From: Bacteroidota bacterium
Lineage (GTDB): Bacteria; Bacteroidota; Bacteroidia; Bacteroidales; UBA10428
Length of the DNA stretch: 64,000 nt
NCBI GenBank assembly: GCA_023442525.1
Contig: JAEZZA010000011.1
Coordinates: 74,640-138,639 of the forward strand
Direction: 5' to 3'
In this document: piece by piece, positions 55,977 through 64,000 of the stretch
Numbering within the stretch: position 1 is the first letter of the stretch
Layout: each line of letters starts with the position of its first letter
Position numbers and translations under genes: made by a program
The notes under the pieces: model-generated
What the model was told of the DNA's origin: nothing
Databases searched by the model: none
What the model saw: only the letters and a program-made list of their open reading frames with translations

Positions 55977-56891
55977 CTAAATTACGTGTTCAATCACCAG
56001 TAATACTCCAAGGAATATCAGCAGTGAAATGGATGTGAACATCAGTATGAACTGTGGATTATGGCTCATCCTGAAACGCGCGGCAAACGATTCCACTATG
56101 CCAATAATAACGGCCAAAGAAAACTGAACAATCGCGTAAATCGGCAGCGAATAGTACCATTCTGCTCCCGGCGTCATAAACAGGTTGGCAATGATAGCCC
56201 CGTACATGGCGAATTTGAGATTGGCCGAATAAAGGATCAGTCCCATGTCAAAACCGCTGTAATCAAGAACCATCACTTCGTGTATCATGGTTAGTTCAAG
56301 ATGGGTCTTGGGATCGTCAACTGGCATCCTGCTGTTTTCGATAAGTGCTATGGTTACAAATACAAACGATGCCAGGGCTCCCAGGCCATACGACATGTAA
56401 GAACCTGCGTGCAGCGTCGTAAAAATATCTGCAAACGATGTATGTCCGGTAAGCATGGCAAACGAACCCATCAGGATAAAAAAAGCGGGTTCGGTAAGCA
56501 TCGAATACAAGGCTTCGCGGCTGGCGCCCATACCTTCAAAACTGCTGCCGGTATCAAGCGATCCGATGATCATGAAAAACTTACCCAATGCAAGTGCATA
56601 GGCGAAAAACACGAAATCACCGGGAAAGGATAAGATGCCGCTGATATTCCCGAAAGGGATAAACAGTACTGCCATGAGCAGACCTGCAAAATATATGGTT
56701 GGAGCAAGCCGGAATATAATACTCGTGGTGCGGCTGAAAACCGAACCTGTTCGCAATGCCCGGATAATATCCCTCAACGGCTGAAGTATGGAAGGCCCTT
56801 TGCGACCCGATGTAAGACTTTTGGTACGGATAATGATCCCCGTAAAAACCAGGCTGGTCAATACAATCAATATCAGGCTGATTATCCGCAT
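55977..56891 (-). CDS. HyfC/NuoH-like membrane anchor subunit
   Basis: 304 residues, about eight transmembrane helices. GRKGPSILQPLRDIIRAL and ALIENSRMPVDDPKTHLELTMIHEVMVLDYSG are characteristic of the NuoH/HyfC family, whose Glu-rich loop (EN-R, D-P-T-ELTMIHE) lies at the quinone-like cavity and couples redox chemistry to ion pumping. Unlike the redox subunits, its signature motifs are intact. Start and the preceding stop overlap by one base (TAATG). Confidence 0.87.
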   Translation of the reverse strand: MRIISLILIVLTSLVFTGIIIRTKSLTSGRKGPSILQPLRDIIRALRTGSVFSRTTSIIFRLAPTIYFAGLLMAVLFIPFGNISGILSFPGDFVFFAYALALGKFFMIIGSLDTGSSFEGMGASREALYSMLTEPAFFILMGSFAMLTGHTSFADIFTTLHAGSYMSYGLGALASFVFVTIALIENSRMPVDDPKTHLELTMIHEVMVLDYSGFDMGLILYSANLKFAMYGAIIANLFMTPGAEWYYSLPIYAIVQFSLAVIIGIVESFAARFRMSHNPQFILMFTSISLLIFLGVLLVIEHVI

Positions 56892-58897
56892 TATAACTGG
56901 TTTAATATCTTAATTAACGAAACAACTCCCTTGATGAGAAGCGGAATTGATATACTTATGCTAATAAAAACCACGCCATACAGAGCATAAAACTGAACAC
57001 TTCCGTTCTGAAGGAAATTAAACCATCCCAGGAAGGCTCTTAATTTCCGTGTAGGCTTTTCAACCAGTGAGGTTTCCAGTCTGTCGTTAACATGCGATTC
57101 GGAATGAACCGGCTGAGGCACTACGGTGCAAATAGTAGTGTCGGTCTTTTTTAATTCTATGATCGGCTTTACAATTTTCGAATAAGGTGCGACAAAAGAT
57201 GTGGCAGTGTATTGAAGACGGGGCGAATCGGTTTCATATCCGCATCCCCAGGTTGGCCCTTCAGCAACAGGCCTGTTCCTTAACACCCGTTTACGAATAA
57301 GATAAAGTGCAGCTATTAAGCCGATGAATATCCATGCAGCCAGGCTTACATTTCTCATAAGCATCAGGGTGCTGTTGTTGAAACTGGTTTCGGGAGTAGC
57401 ACCGAACAGCGCAACCGGCTTAACCAGGGCTGAAGTAAAATATTGAGGGAATAATCCAATGACAATAATAAGTGCCCCTATCAAATATTTTGGAAGCAGT
57501 GTTGCCTTGCCGGCCTCTCTGGGAGGCTCCGGTAAAGAAAATCTTTCATTGCCGAGGAATATGATACCGAATGCTTTTGTAAAACAAAGCAAAGCCAGTC
57601 CGCCAATCAGGGTCAAACCCACAACGGCAAGAATGGTGGTAAGAGCATACTGGTTATGGGATATGGCGTTGAATAACCCCGAGTATATGAGAAACTCCGA
57701 TATAAATCCGTTAAACGGTGGCAGTCCGCAAATAGCCAGCGAGGCAATCAGAAACAGCACGGCTGTTTGGGGCATTCTCTTTATAAGCCCGCCCATCCGG
57801 TCAATTGCAAGCGTGTGCAGCGCGTTGTAAACATTGCCGGCACTGAAGAACAAGAGCGATTTGAACAGAGAGTGATTCAATGTATGTAAGAGAGCTCCTG
57901 CATACCCGGCAAATGCCATGGTAGCATTACCATTACCGGCTCCGATAGTTCCGATTCCGATACCGATGCCTATGATGCCGATATTCTCAATACTGTGATA
58001 GGCAAGTAGTTTTTTAAGATTATGCTGAAGGATGGCGAGTATCACACCATATACACCGGATATCACCGAAATAACCAGGACAATATAACCTATTGCCAGC
58101 TTATTGTCGGGCATCAGCACTATAATCCTCATAATACCGTAAATACCCGATTTGATGATGATTCCCGACATCATTCCTGAAATATGTGACGGAGCGGCCG
58201 GATGTGCATGCGGTAACCACGTATGGAAGGGTACAAATCCCGCTTTAATTCCGAAACCGGCAAAGAATACGAGGAACAGCAGAAGTCCTGCTTCCTTGCC
58301 ATTTGCATTACAGTACTCCAATATGGAGTTAAAATCGAGCGAACCGGTTTGCGTATATACCCAGATGAATCCAAGTGTGAGAAGTATAATGCTGATATGC
58401 GACTGGATAAGGTAGTTGATCCCGGCTTTAAGTGTTTTAGACTTTCCATGCTCAAAAATCACCAGGATGAATGAAGTGAGTGCCATGATTTCCCAGGCAC
58501 AAAGGAATGCCAGGCTGTTCTGAATAAAATACAGCGACAAGAGGGCTGCATGATTCAGGACGTATGATGAGTAATGAAGTCCGAGGTCGGATGAAGAAAC
58601 CGAATAATGTTTGAGATATTGCCTGCCATAGAGTATGGCTGTAACTGCAGTGAAATTGGTAAGCAATACAAACCAGGCGGATAGAGCATCGAGCCTGAGG
58701 GGGATTTCTCCGAAAACGATGCCGGCGTACCAGATTTCATCGAATTGATCCCCAATGAGGACAGTAATGGCAATCCATGAAGTGATCAGGGTATTCAGTA
58801 GCACTGCGGCAAGTGCATAAGTTCCTTTAAGGGCAGGCTTAACAAGGATAACCGCAGTAACTAAAAGGATTGTCAATATAATGAACGCTGTGCTCAT
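56891..58897 (-). CDS. HyfB/NuoL-like antiporter subunit of the Ehr-like complex
   Basis: 668 residues, about 16 transmembrane helices. Channel residues are intact: Glu in CAWEIMALTSFIL, Lys in AGFGIKAGFVPFHTWLPHAHPAAPSHI, and Lys in HNLKKLLAYHSIENIG. The C-terminal extension with GPTWGCGYETDSPRLQYTATSF is a mark of HyfB-type rather than NuoL subunits. First gene of the operon, starting only about 7 bases after the predicted transcription start. Confidence 0.88.
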   Translation of the reverse strand: MSTAFIILTILLVTAVILVKPALKGTYALAAVLLNTLITSWIAITVLIGDQFDEIWYAGIVFGEIPLRLDALSAWFVLLTNFTAVTAILYGRQYLKHYSVSSSDLGLHYSSYVLNHAALLSLYFIQNSLAFLCAWEIMALTSFILVIFEHGKSKTLKAGINYLIQSHISIILLTLGFIWVYTQTGSLDFNSILEYCNANGKEAGLLLFLVFFAGFGIKAGFVPFHTWLPHAHPAAPSHISGMMSGIIIKSGIYGIMRIIVLMPDNKLAIGYIVLVISVISGVYGVILAILQHNLKKLLAYHSIENIGIIGIGIGIGTIGAGNGNATMAFAGYAGALLHTLNHSLFKSLLFFSAGNVYNALHTLAIDRMGGLIKRMPQTAVLFLIASLAICGLPPFNGFISEFLIYSGLFNAISHNQYALTTILAVVGLTLIGGLALLCFTKAFGIIFLGNERFSLPEPPREAGKATLLPKYLIGALIIVIGLFPQYFTSALVKPVALFGATPETSFNNSTLMLMRNVSLAAWIFIGLIAALYLIRKRVLRNRPVAEGPTWGCGYETDSPRLQYTATSFVAPYSKIVKPIIELKKTDTTICTVVPQPVHSESHVNDRLETSLVEKPTRKLRAFLGWFNFLQNGSVQFYALYGVVFISISISIPLLIKGVVSLIKILNQL

Positions 58898-58909
58898 TTA
58901 AAAACCGCA

Positions 58910-58940
58910 CAAAAGTATATTATTTACCTAAATCTCCAAG
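58910..58940 (-). promoter_or_regulatory. Bacteroidota promoter of the Ehr-like operon
   Basis: On the minus strand: CTTG (58940-58937), exactly 19 bases, TACTTTTG (58917-58910), a perfect TAnnTTTG -7 box. The predicted start near 58904 leaves a leader of about 7 bases, so the first gene could be translated from an almost leaderless mRNA. Confidence 0.72.
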
Positions 58941-59025
58941 TCTCCAACCTAAAACTTCTGTCTAAATCCCAAACCGTCGGACACCCTCAAACTCTGACAG
59001 GTTCTACGCATCCTGTCCCTTGTTC

Positions 59026-60330
59026 CTACACTCTCTCAATCCTCGCTCCCAACGCCCTCAGCCTCTCATCAATCCTCTCGTACCCCCTGTCAATCTGGTC
59101 TATATTATGAATGATACTGGTTCCGTTGGCCGAGAGTGCGGCAATAAGCAGTGCCACGCCTGCCCGGATGTCAGGCGAAGTCATTGTGGTCGGCCGGAGT
59201 CTTACCAGGTTGTCGAGCCCGTAAACAGTTGCCCGGTGCGGATCACACAATATAACCTGGGCGCCCATCTCGATGAGCTTATCCACGAAAAACAGTCTGC
59301 TTTCGAACATCTTCTGGTGAATAAGCACATTTCCTTTTGCCTGGGTGGCAATCACAAGGATAACGCTGATCAGGTCGGGTGTGAAGCCGGGCCAGGGTGC
59401 ATCGTCAATAGTAAGAATGGAGCCGTCTATAAAAGTCTCTACCTGGTAATGTGGATTTCCAGGCACAAATATATCATCGTCTCTTCTTTCGAATTCAACG
59501 CCCATTCTGCTGAATACTGACGGAATGATACCCAGATTTTCCCACGATACATTTTTGATGGTGATGGGTGAGCGGGTCATAGCAGCAAGTCCAATGAACG
59601 ATCCCACCTCAATCATGTCGGGCAAAAGGGTGTGATCGGTGCCTTTAAGCGAGTCAACCCCTTCAATCGTCAGCAGGTTTGAGGCAATACCGCTGATACG
59701 GGCTCCCATGCGGTTAAGCATTTTGCAAAGCTGCTGTATATAAGGTTCGCATGCGGCATGGTAGATAGTTGTTGTCCCTTTGGCAAGGACAGAGGCCATG
59801 AGGATATTGGCAGTGCCGGTGAGCGATGCTTCTTCGAGAAGCATAGAGCAGCCCGTTAGCTTTTCTGAATGCAGCTTATAGAATTCCTCGTTGAAATCGT
59901 AGTCGAATTCAGCCCCCAGCTTAACCATACCGTTGATATGAGTATCCATCCGGCGGCGACCGATTTTGTCGCCTCCCGGCCTGGGAATATAAGCTTTGCC
60001 AAATCGGGCCAGTAACGGTCCCATGATCATCAGCGATCCCCTCAGGCTGGTGCTTCTTTTTCGGAAATCGTCGGTGAGTAAGTTATCCAGGTCAATGGTT
60101 TCAGCCTGGAACGAACATGAATTACGATTGTGGCGGGTAACGGTAACGCCGAGCGACTTCAGAAGCTCGATCAGGTTATTGACATCAAGAATGTCGGGGA
60201 TATTATTTATTCGGACAGTTTCCGGTGTTAATAACGTAGCACATATAACTTCGAGTGCTTCATTTTTGGCACCCTGGGGTGTTATTTCACCCCTTAGTGT
60301 ATGGCCGCCGGATACCCTGAAAGAAGTCAT
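59026..60330 (-). CDS. murA: UDP-N-acetylglucosamine 1-carboxyvinyltransferase
   Basis: 434 residues. First committed step of peptidoglycan synthesis. GAKNEAL carries the conserved Lys-Asn pair (22-23 of the usual numbering), and EVGSFIGLAAM and the C-terminal HNIDQIDRGYERI are typical. In the catalytic loop RPGGDKIGRRRMD the usual Cys is Asp121, the change known from Mycobacterium, Chlamydia and Borrelia to make the enzyme insensitive to fosfomycin. It overlaps the DUF4290 stop by one base. Confidence 0.95.
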   Translation of the reverse strand: MTSFRVSGGHTLRGEITPQGAKNEALEVICATLLTPETVRINNIPDILDVNNLIELLKSLGVTVTRHNRNSCSFQAETIDLDNLLTDDFRKRSTSLRGSLMIMGPLLARFGKAYIPRPGGDKIGRRRMDTHINGMVKLGAEFDYDFNEEFYKLHSEKLTGCSMLLEEASLTGTANILMASVLAKGTTTIYHAACEPYIQQLCKMLNRMGARISGIASNLLTIEGVDSLKGTDHTLLPDMIEVGSFIGLAAMTRSPITIKNVSWENLGIIPSVFSRMGVEFERRDDDIFVPGNPHYQVETFIDGSILTIDDAPWPGFTPDLISVILVIATQAKGNVLIHQKMFESRLFFVDKLIEMGAQVILCDPHRATVYGLDNLVRLRPTTMTSPDIRAGVALLIAALSANGTSIIHNIDQIDRGYERIDERLRALGARIERV

Positions 60331-60968
60331 TACTGCATCGATTTCTTCCGTTGTTGCATTTGCATTCTCTTGCGCTGATTCTGCTGCTGTTGGTTTTGCT
60401 GAGGTCTTCCTTTCTGGAAATCCTTTTGCTCGGTAAGTTTAACACCTTCTTTGACAACCAGTTGACGACCCGACAACTGATATAAATCGTTGAAGATGAT
60501 TTCATCTGTGACCGAATCCCTGTTCCAGGCCAGGTATGATTTTTTCATATGATTGGCGATCAGTCGGATAAGAGTGTCTTTGTCATCGCCTTCAGGAAGT
60601 TTGATGGCTTCGCGGATCAGGTCTTCAACAATGTGACCATAATGCCGGTAGCGGATGTCGGTATTGTTATAATTAACCTTGCGGGGTTTTTCTTTGAATT
60701 CTTCGGGGCGGGGTATTTCGTAAGGAAAATCGATGTCGAGTCTGAAATCGGCCATGATAGCCAGGTGATCCCACAACTTATGTTTGAAATCATTGATATC
60801 ACGAAGGTGGGGGTTCATATTTCCCATGATGATAATAACGGCCTGGGCCAGTCGGTTGCGTTCTTCGCGGTCGGGAACCGTAAGAATGTGTTCAACCATT
60901 TTTTGAATGTTCCTTCCGTATTCAGGCAATATCAAGTGATTACGGCTGGTATTATAATCAAATTCCAT
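60330..60968 (-). CDS. DUF4290 protein
   Basis: 212 residues, cytoplasmic. The beginning FDYNTSRNHLILPEYGRNIQKMVEHIL and the HLRDINDFKHKLWDHLAIMADF segment define DUF4290, a family largely restricted to Bacteroidota and usually found just upstream of murA. Function unknown. The last 28 residues are an unusual Gln/Lys/Arg-rich tail (NQQQQNQRKRMQMQQRKK), a possible RNA- or membrane-binding tail. Confidence 0.85.
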   Translation of the reverse strand: MEFDYNTSRNHLILPEYGRNIQKMVEHILTVPDREERNRLAQAVIIIMGNMNPHLRDINDFKHKLWDHLAIMADFRLDIDFPYEIPRPEEFKEKPRKVNYNNTDIRYRHYGHIVEDLIREAIKLPEGDDKDTLIRLIANHMKKSYLAWNRDSVTDEIIFNDLYQLSGRQLVVKEGVKLTEQKDFQKGRPQQNQQQQNQRKRMQMQQRKKSMQ

Positions 60969-60983
60969 ATAAATTTATTTCCA

Positions 60984-61015
60984 CAAAGCTATATATAATT
61001 ATGAAATAAATACAA
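60984..61015 (-). promoter_or_regulatory. Promoter of the DUF4290-murA pair
   Basis: On the minus strand: TTG (61015-61013), 21 bases, TAGCTTTG (60991-60984), a perfect -7 box 15 bases before the ATG at 60968. The spacing is one or two bases longer than usual. Confidence 0.6.
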
Positions 61016-61109
61016 TTTAAAGCCTTTGTTATGGCTACAGTTTCCAACCCCCCACCCACACATCAGGTATCAGGTATCCGGCATCAAACCCTGTTAAACA
61101 ACTATCAAT

Positions 61110-61230
61110 TTGGAACTACCTGGAACAACTTGAAACAATTTGAAACCGGTTTTCCCGGCACCCGGCACTCAATAACTACTCTAAAACAATCTGAAACAAT
61201 CTGAAACAATCTGAAACAATCTGAAACTAT
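61110..61230. repeat. Degenerate 10-bp tandem repeats downstream of the helicase gene
   Basis: Two blocks: four units at 61110-61149 (YTGRAACAAY-like) and five at 61181-61230 (CTGAAACAAT three times exactly, with edge variants). The rest of the 296-base gap between the helicase stop and the DUF4290 start holds only the promoter above and short near-repeats (ATCAGGT twice around 61062-61077). Confidence 0.8.
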
Positions 61231-61264
61231 TCCCTTTCTCCCTGCTACTTTTCTTGCCTGTAGC

Positions 61265-63595
61265 TTACTTAATAATTTTCAGTTTAGCAAATTTCAACAA
61301 CAACAACTTCTCCTCATTCGTCTCCTGAAAGAAAACCGTAGCTTTCCGGTTAGGCGCCGTACCTTCAATATGAAGCACCTTCCCCGGTCCAAACGTGGCA
61401 TGAATGATTCTCATCCCGGTTTGTATCCAATCCGGATCATCGGCCTTGAACGACGGGTCGGCCGGTTTTGCCGGAGTGGCCGCCTTCCGGGGCATAACAG
61501 TTGAGGGAAAGGTTATTGGTCTTCCCGGGGGTTCTGAATTATTTCCGGAGCGACTGAATTTCTTATTGTCGTTAAATTCGGCATACCGGTCGTAATCATC
61601 ATAATTGCCTGCCTTAATGCGTGATTTGGGCTCGGGAGGCAATTCCAGGTAACGGTGATCGATGTCCCTTAAAAACCTGCTGGGCTCCGCTGAAGTCGGC
61701 GTTCCCCATTTATATCGGTTCTGAGCATAGCTGATAAAAACCCTTTTTCGGGCGCGGGTAATGGCAACATAAAACAGCCTGCGTTCTTCTTCCATGTCTT
61801 CAGGCGATTCAAAAGCCATTCGCGATGGGAAAAGATCTTCTTCAACACCTGCGATGTAAACGTTGTTGAACTCCAGTCCCTTTGCCGAATGCATGGTCAT
61901 TATGGTCACCTTGTTATGATCATCATCGCCATTGGTGTCCATGTCGGTTATAAGCGACACGTTTTCGAGGTAGTCGGTCATCCCGGCGGGACTATTGTCA
62001 TTGATAGCCGTTTCGGTGAAATCTTTGATACCGTTGAGCAATTCTTCCAGGTTCTCGTAACGGCTGCGTTCTTCGGGTGTGGTACCGTTATAAAGATCTT
62101 TCCGGATCCCCGATGTAATGGTTATGTGAGAGGCGGCTTCATAGGCATTCAGCTCCTTTAACTTTTCGGTGAACCCCATGACCATGTCGTAGAATCCTCG
62201 AAGCTTGGTTATGGTTCCTTTATTGAGTCCGGTATCTTCGGGTGTGGCGGTGACAATCGACTCCATCATGCTTTTCTCAGTTCTCCGGGCATAGTCTTCC
62301 AGTTTTTCCAGAGTCACGTCGCCAATTCCGCGGGCAGGGTAGTTGATGATTCTTTTAAAAGCTTCGTCATCGCTGTGGTTAACGGACAGTCGTAGGTAGG
62401 CCAGGACGTCCTTTATTTCCTTTCGTTGGTAAAATGAAAGACCGCCGTAAACGCGGTAGGGAATATTTCGTTTTCGGAGGGCTTCTTCAAAAATACGCGA
62501 TTGGGCGTTTGTGCGGTACAAAATGGCAAAATCGCTGTACATCTGTTGTTCCGAGAGTGCGCAATCCAGAATGCTGTTGGAAACAAAAAAGCCTTCTTCG
62601 ATATCGGTAAGACTTCGCACCACCTGGATCTTATTACCGGCTTCATTTTCAGAGAAGACATTTTTCTTGATCTGGCCGGCATTTTTGGCAATGAGACTGT
62701 TTGCGGCATCAACTATGGTGCGGGTCGACCGGTAATTCTGTTCGAGTTTGAATATCTGGTGATTGCGGTAGTCGTTCTGGAAGTTGAAGATATTTTCAAT
62801 ACGTGCGCCACGGAAGGAATAAATACTCTGGGCGTCGTCGCCAACAACACACACATTATGGTGTTTTGCGGCCAGTTTGTTGACAATGAGGTATTGCGAA
62901 TGGTTGGTATCCTGGTATTCGTCAACCAGTATATAACGGAATTTATCCTGGTATTTGGCCAGAATTTTGGGAAAGTCGCGGAACAGGATATTGGTATTGA
63001 GCAGCAGGTCGTCGAAGTCCATTGCGCCCGACTTTTTGCAGCGAACGCAATAGTTCTGGTAGATATCGCCCAGTTGGGGCCGTTTGGTAACGTTATCGCT
63101 GGCAGTTATTTCGTTGTGTGCTTTGTAGGCCTGGGGTGTAATGAGGTTATTTTTCGCCCAGGAGATTCTGCCGAGTACTTCGCCGGGTTTATAGCGTTGA
63201 TCATCGAGATTCATTTCGCGGATGATCGATTTGATCAGGCTTTTTGAGTCGATTGTGTCGTAGATGGTATAAGTTGAGGGATATCCGAGCCATTCCGATT
63301 CCGTTCGGAGAATACGTGCAAAGATGCTGTGAAAGGTGCCCATCCACACGTATTTCGATTGTTCTTCACCGACGACGAGGGAAATTCGTTCTTTCATTTC
63401 CCGGGCGGCCTTGTTGGTAAAAGTAAGGCAGAGGATTTGAGCGGGATGAACGCCCTGGCTGATGAGGTATGCCACGCGATAAGTCAGTACCCGGGTTTTG
63501 CCTGATCCGGCACCGGCAATAACAAGAGTAGGGCCGTTTATATTTACAACTGCTTCGTACTGTGCGCTGTTGAGTTCCTTTAAGAAATTTTCCAT
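61265..63595 (-). CDS. pcrA: UvrD/PcrA-type DNA helicase
   Basis: 776 residues, full length for PcrA/UvrD. Motif I GAGSGKTRVL, motif II VDEYQDTN, QNYRS (III/IV region), VTIMTMHSAKGLEF and VAITRARKR are all present, followed by a PcrA-type Tudor-like C-terminal end (TGMRIIHATFGPGKVLHI). A 3'-5' superfamily 1A helicase for nucleotide-excision and mismatch repair and for clearing RNA polymerase or RecA from DNA. It is flanked by 10-bp repeat arrays on both sides. Confidence 0.95.
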   Translation of the reverse strand: MENFLKELNSAQYEAVVNINGPTLVIAGAGSGKTRVLTYRVAYLISQGVHPAQILCLTFTNKAAREMKERISLVVGEEQSKYVWMGTFHSIFARILRTESEWLGYPSTYTIYDTIDSKSLIKSIIREMNLDDQRYKPGEVLGRISWAKNNLITPQAYKAHNEITASDNVTKRPQLGDIYQNYCVRCKKSGAMDFDDLLLNTNILFRDFPKILAKYQDKFRYILVDEYQDTNHSQYLIVNKLAAKHHNVCVVGDDAQSIYSFRGARIENIFNFQNDYRNHQIFKLEQNYRSTRTIVDAANSLIAKNAGQIKKNVFSENEAGNKIQVVRSLTDIEEGFFVSNSILDCALSEQQMYSDFAILYRTNAQSRIFEEALRKRNIPYRVYGGLSFYQRKEIKDVLAYLRLSVNHSDDEAFKRIINYPARGIGDVTLEKLEDYARRTEKSMMESIVTATPEDTGLNKGTITKLRGFYDMVMGFTEKLKELNAYEAASHITITSGIRKDLYNGTTPEERSRYENLEELLNGIKDFTETAINDNSPAGMTDYLENVSLITDMDTNGDDDHNKVTIMTMHSAKGLEFNNVYIAGVEEDLFPSRMAFESPEDMEEERRLFYVAITRARKRVFISYAQNRYKWGTPTSAEPSRFLRDIDHRYLELPPEPKSRIKAGNYDDYDRYAEFNDNKKFSRSGNNSEPPGRPITFPSTVMPRKAATPAKPADPSFKADDPDWIQTGMRIIHATFGPGKVLHIEGTAPNRKATVFFQETNEEKLLLLKFAKLKIIK

Positions 63596-63602
63596 AACGC
63601 CA

Positions 63603-63610
63603 CAAAATTA
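63603..63610 (-). promoter_or_regulatory. -7 element (TAATTTTG) of the helicase gene
   Basis: Perfect TAnnTTTG on the minus strand, 7 bases before the ATG at 63595, giving a near-leaderless transcript. No TTTG at the canonical distance. Confidence 0.45.
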
Positions 63611-63695
63611 AGATTTTTTGTCACTTTCCGGTACCATAAGTTTCCTAAGTCGAACAGCCAGTCGGGCAGACATCAACTGGTAACTAATAACTATT

Positions 63696-63745
63696 CTGAA
63701 ACAACTTGAAACAACTTGAAACAACCTGGAACAATTTGGAACATC
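63696..63745. repeat. Five-unit 10-bp tandem repeat upstream of the helicase gene
   Basis: Units CTGAAACAAC, TTGAAACAAC (twice), CTGGAACAAT, TTGGAACATC. Same unit family as at 61110-61230 on the other side of the helicase gene, in the same orientation. Confidence 0.8.
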
Positions 63746-64000
63746 AAAATACCAGGTCACTTAATAATTTCTTCCTCATCTGCACCACGTATCCATTTTT
63801 TTATTAGATTGCATTACTATTTCATAATTCCTTCAAATTCAACTTATCAGACACCATAGAATGTGTGACTGAAGAGCACGAAGTGTGCTTTTTTGCAAAG
63901 AAATATGGATCTGGAGGCTGATTTTGCCCGGGAAACTAAGTAGTCGGGCAGTCTTTCAATCGTGCAGTTTTACGGAAAACTGGAAAAGAATACATTAGTT
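63746..64000 (+). other. Gene-free right edge with one weak hairpin terminator
   Basis: No ORF with coding character is seen in these 255 bases. A hairpin AGCAC / GTGCT (63875-63889, 5-base loop) followed by six T is a modest plus-strand terminator, although no plus-strand gene precedes it in the window. A 38-codon stretch without start (63808-63921) ends in a segment loosely like DUF3606 (EVCFFAKKYG), too short to call a gene. Confidence 0.4.

Noticed and set aside
51560..58897. Plain annotation as a functional group 4 [NiFe] hydrogenase or NADH dehydrogenase
   Set aside because: All canonical Ni ligands and three N2 ligands are missing, and no NuoE/F/G-type NADH module is present in the operon.
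61181..61230. CRISPR-like array
   Set aside because: Units of 10 bp follow each other without spacers; this is a simple tandem repeat.
62501..63247. 248-codon plus-strand ORF
   Set aside because: Lies fully antisense to the conserved helicase motifs of pcrA; the long frame follows from the codon use of the helicase.
1..64000. tRNA, rRNA, integrases, transposases or riboswitches
   Set aside because: I looked in the intergenic regions and found no cloverleaf, conserved rRNA segment, recombinase ORF or recognisable riboswitch core.

Overview
The window looks like chromosomal DNA of a Bacteroidota bacterium, most likely of the Bacteroidales/Marinilabiliales type. Support comes from three secreted enzymes with type IX secretion (T9SS) C-terminal sorting domains, the T9SS protein PorQ, DUF4290, a MurA with Asp in place of the catalytic Cys, Bacteroidota-type promoters (TTTG, 19 bases, TAnnTTTG), and weak ribosome-binding sites. 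I see no rRNA, tRNA, CRISPR array, intact transposon or phage gene, no transcription factor gene and no SusC/SusD pair.

Left part (1-28,100), mainly carbohydrate and extracellular metabolism. A HAD phosphatase (partial), a GT4 glycosyltransferase and a GH13_18-type phosphorylase form a compact operon, probably for a glycoside such as a compatible solute. Next come a YfiR-like protein, a DUF937-like protein, a 35-residue Lys-rich protein, a CE1-like esterase, two adjacent paralogous thermolysin-family (M4) proteases with T9SS tails, and lipoprotein/barrel genes of unknown function. They are followed by a Gfo/Idh/MocA oxidoreductase, a GH5 glucanase, a divergent polyol dehydrogenase / LarA-type racemase pair, a class C beta-lactamase-like hydrolase, a metallophosphoesterase, cardiolipin synthase, an MDR reductase and a T9SS-exported GH9 cellulase.

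Middle (28,200-44,500). A full histidine-to-glutamate pathway is present: hutH-hutU-hutI on the minus strand, facing a fused glutamate formiminotransferase-cyclodeaminase. A cyclic-2,3-diphosphoglycerate-synthetase-like GTPase follows. Beside it is a GH105 remnant that keeps a perfect promoter but is cut off by a 12-bp-arm palindrome. A minus-strand run porQ-cmk-ispH-pfkA-priA-VWA lipoprotein starts from a recognisable promoter; its PriA appears to lack the winged-helix domain. A diacylglycerol-kinase-family gene is divergent.

Right part (44,460-64,000). lipB is followed by a cluster of a TIM-barrel isomerase/lyase, a DUF1080 protein, two Gfo/Idh/MocA oxidoreductases and DoxX, which resembles the oxidative 3-keto-glycoside route. 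The most striking system is a six-gene operon (58,897 to 51,560, minus strand) related to group 4 [NiFe] hydrogenases and complex I. Both antiporter-like subunits and the membrane anchor are kept. The large subunit has lost all canonical Ni-binding cysteines, and the small subunit has lost three of four proximal-cluster cysteines, leaving one ferredoxin-type [4Fe-4S] site. This fits the little-understood Ehr (energy-converting hydrogenase related) class, in a strongly reduced form. The window ends with murA-DUF4290 and a PcrA/UvrD helicase flanked on both sides by degenerate 10-bp tandem repeats.
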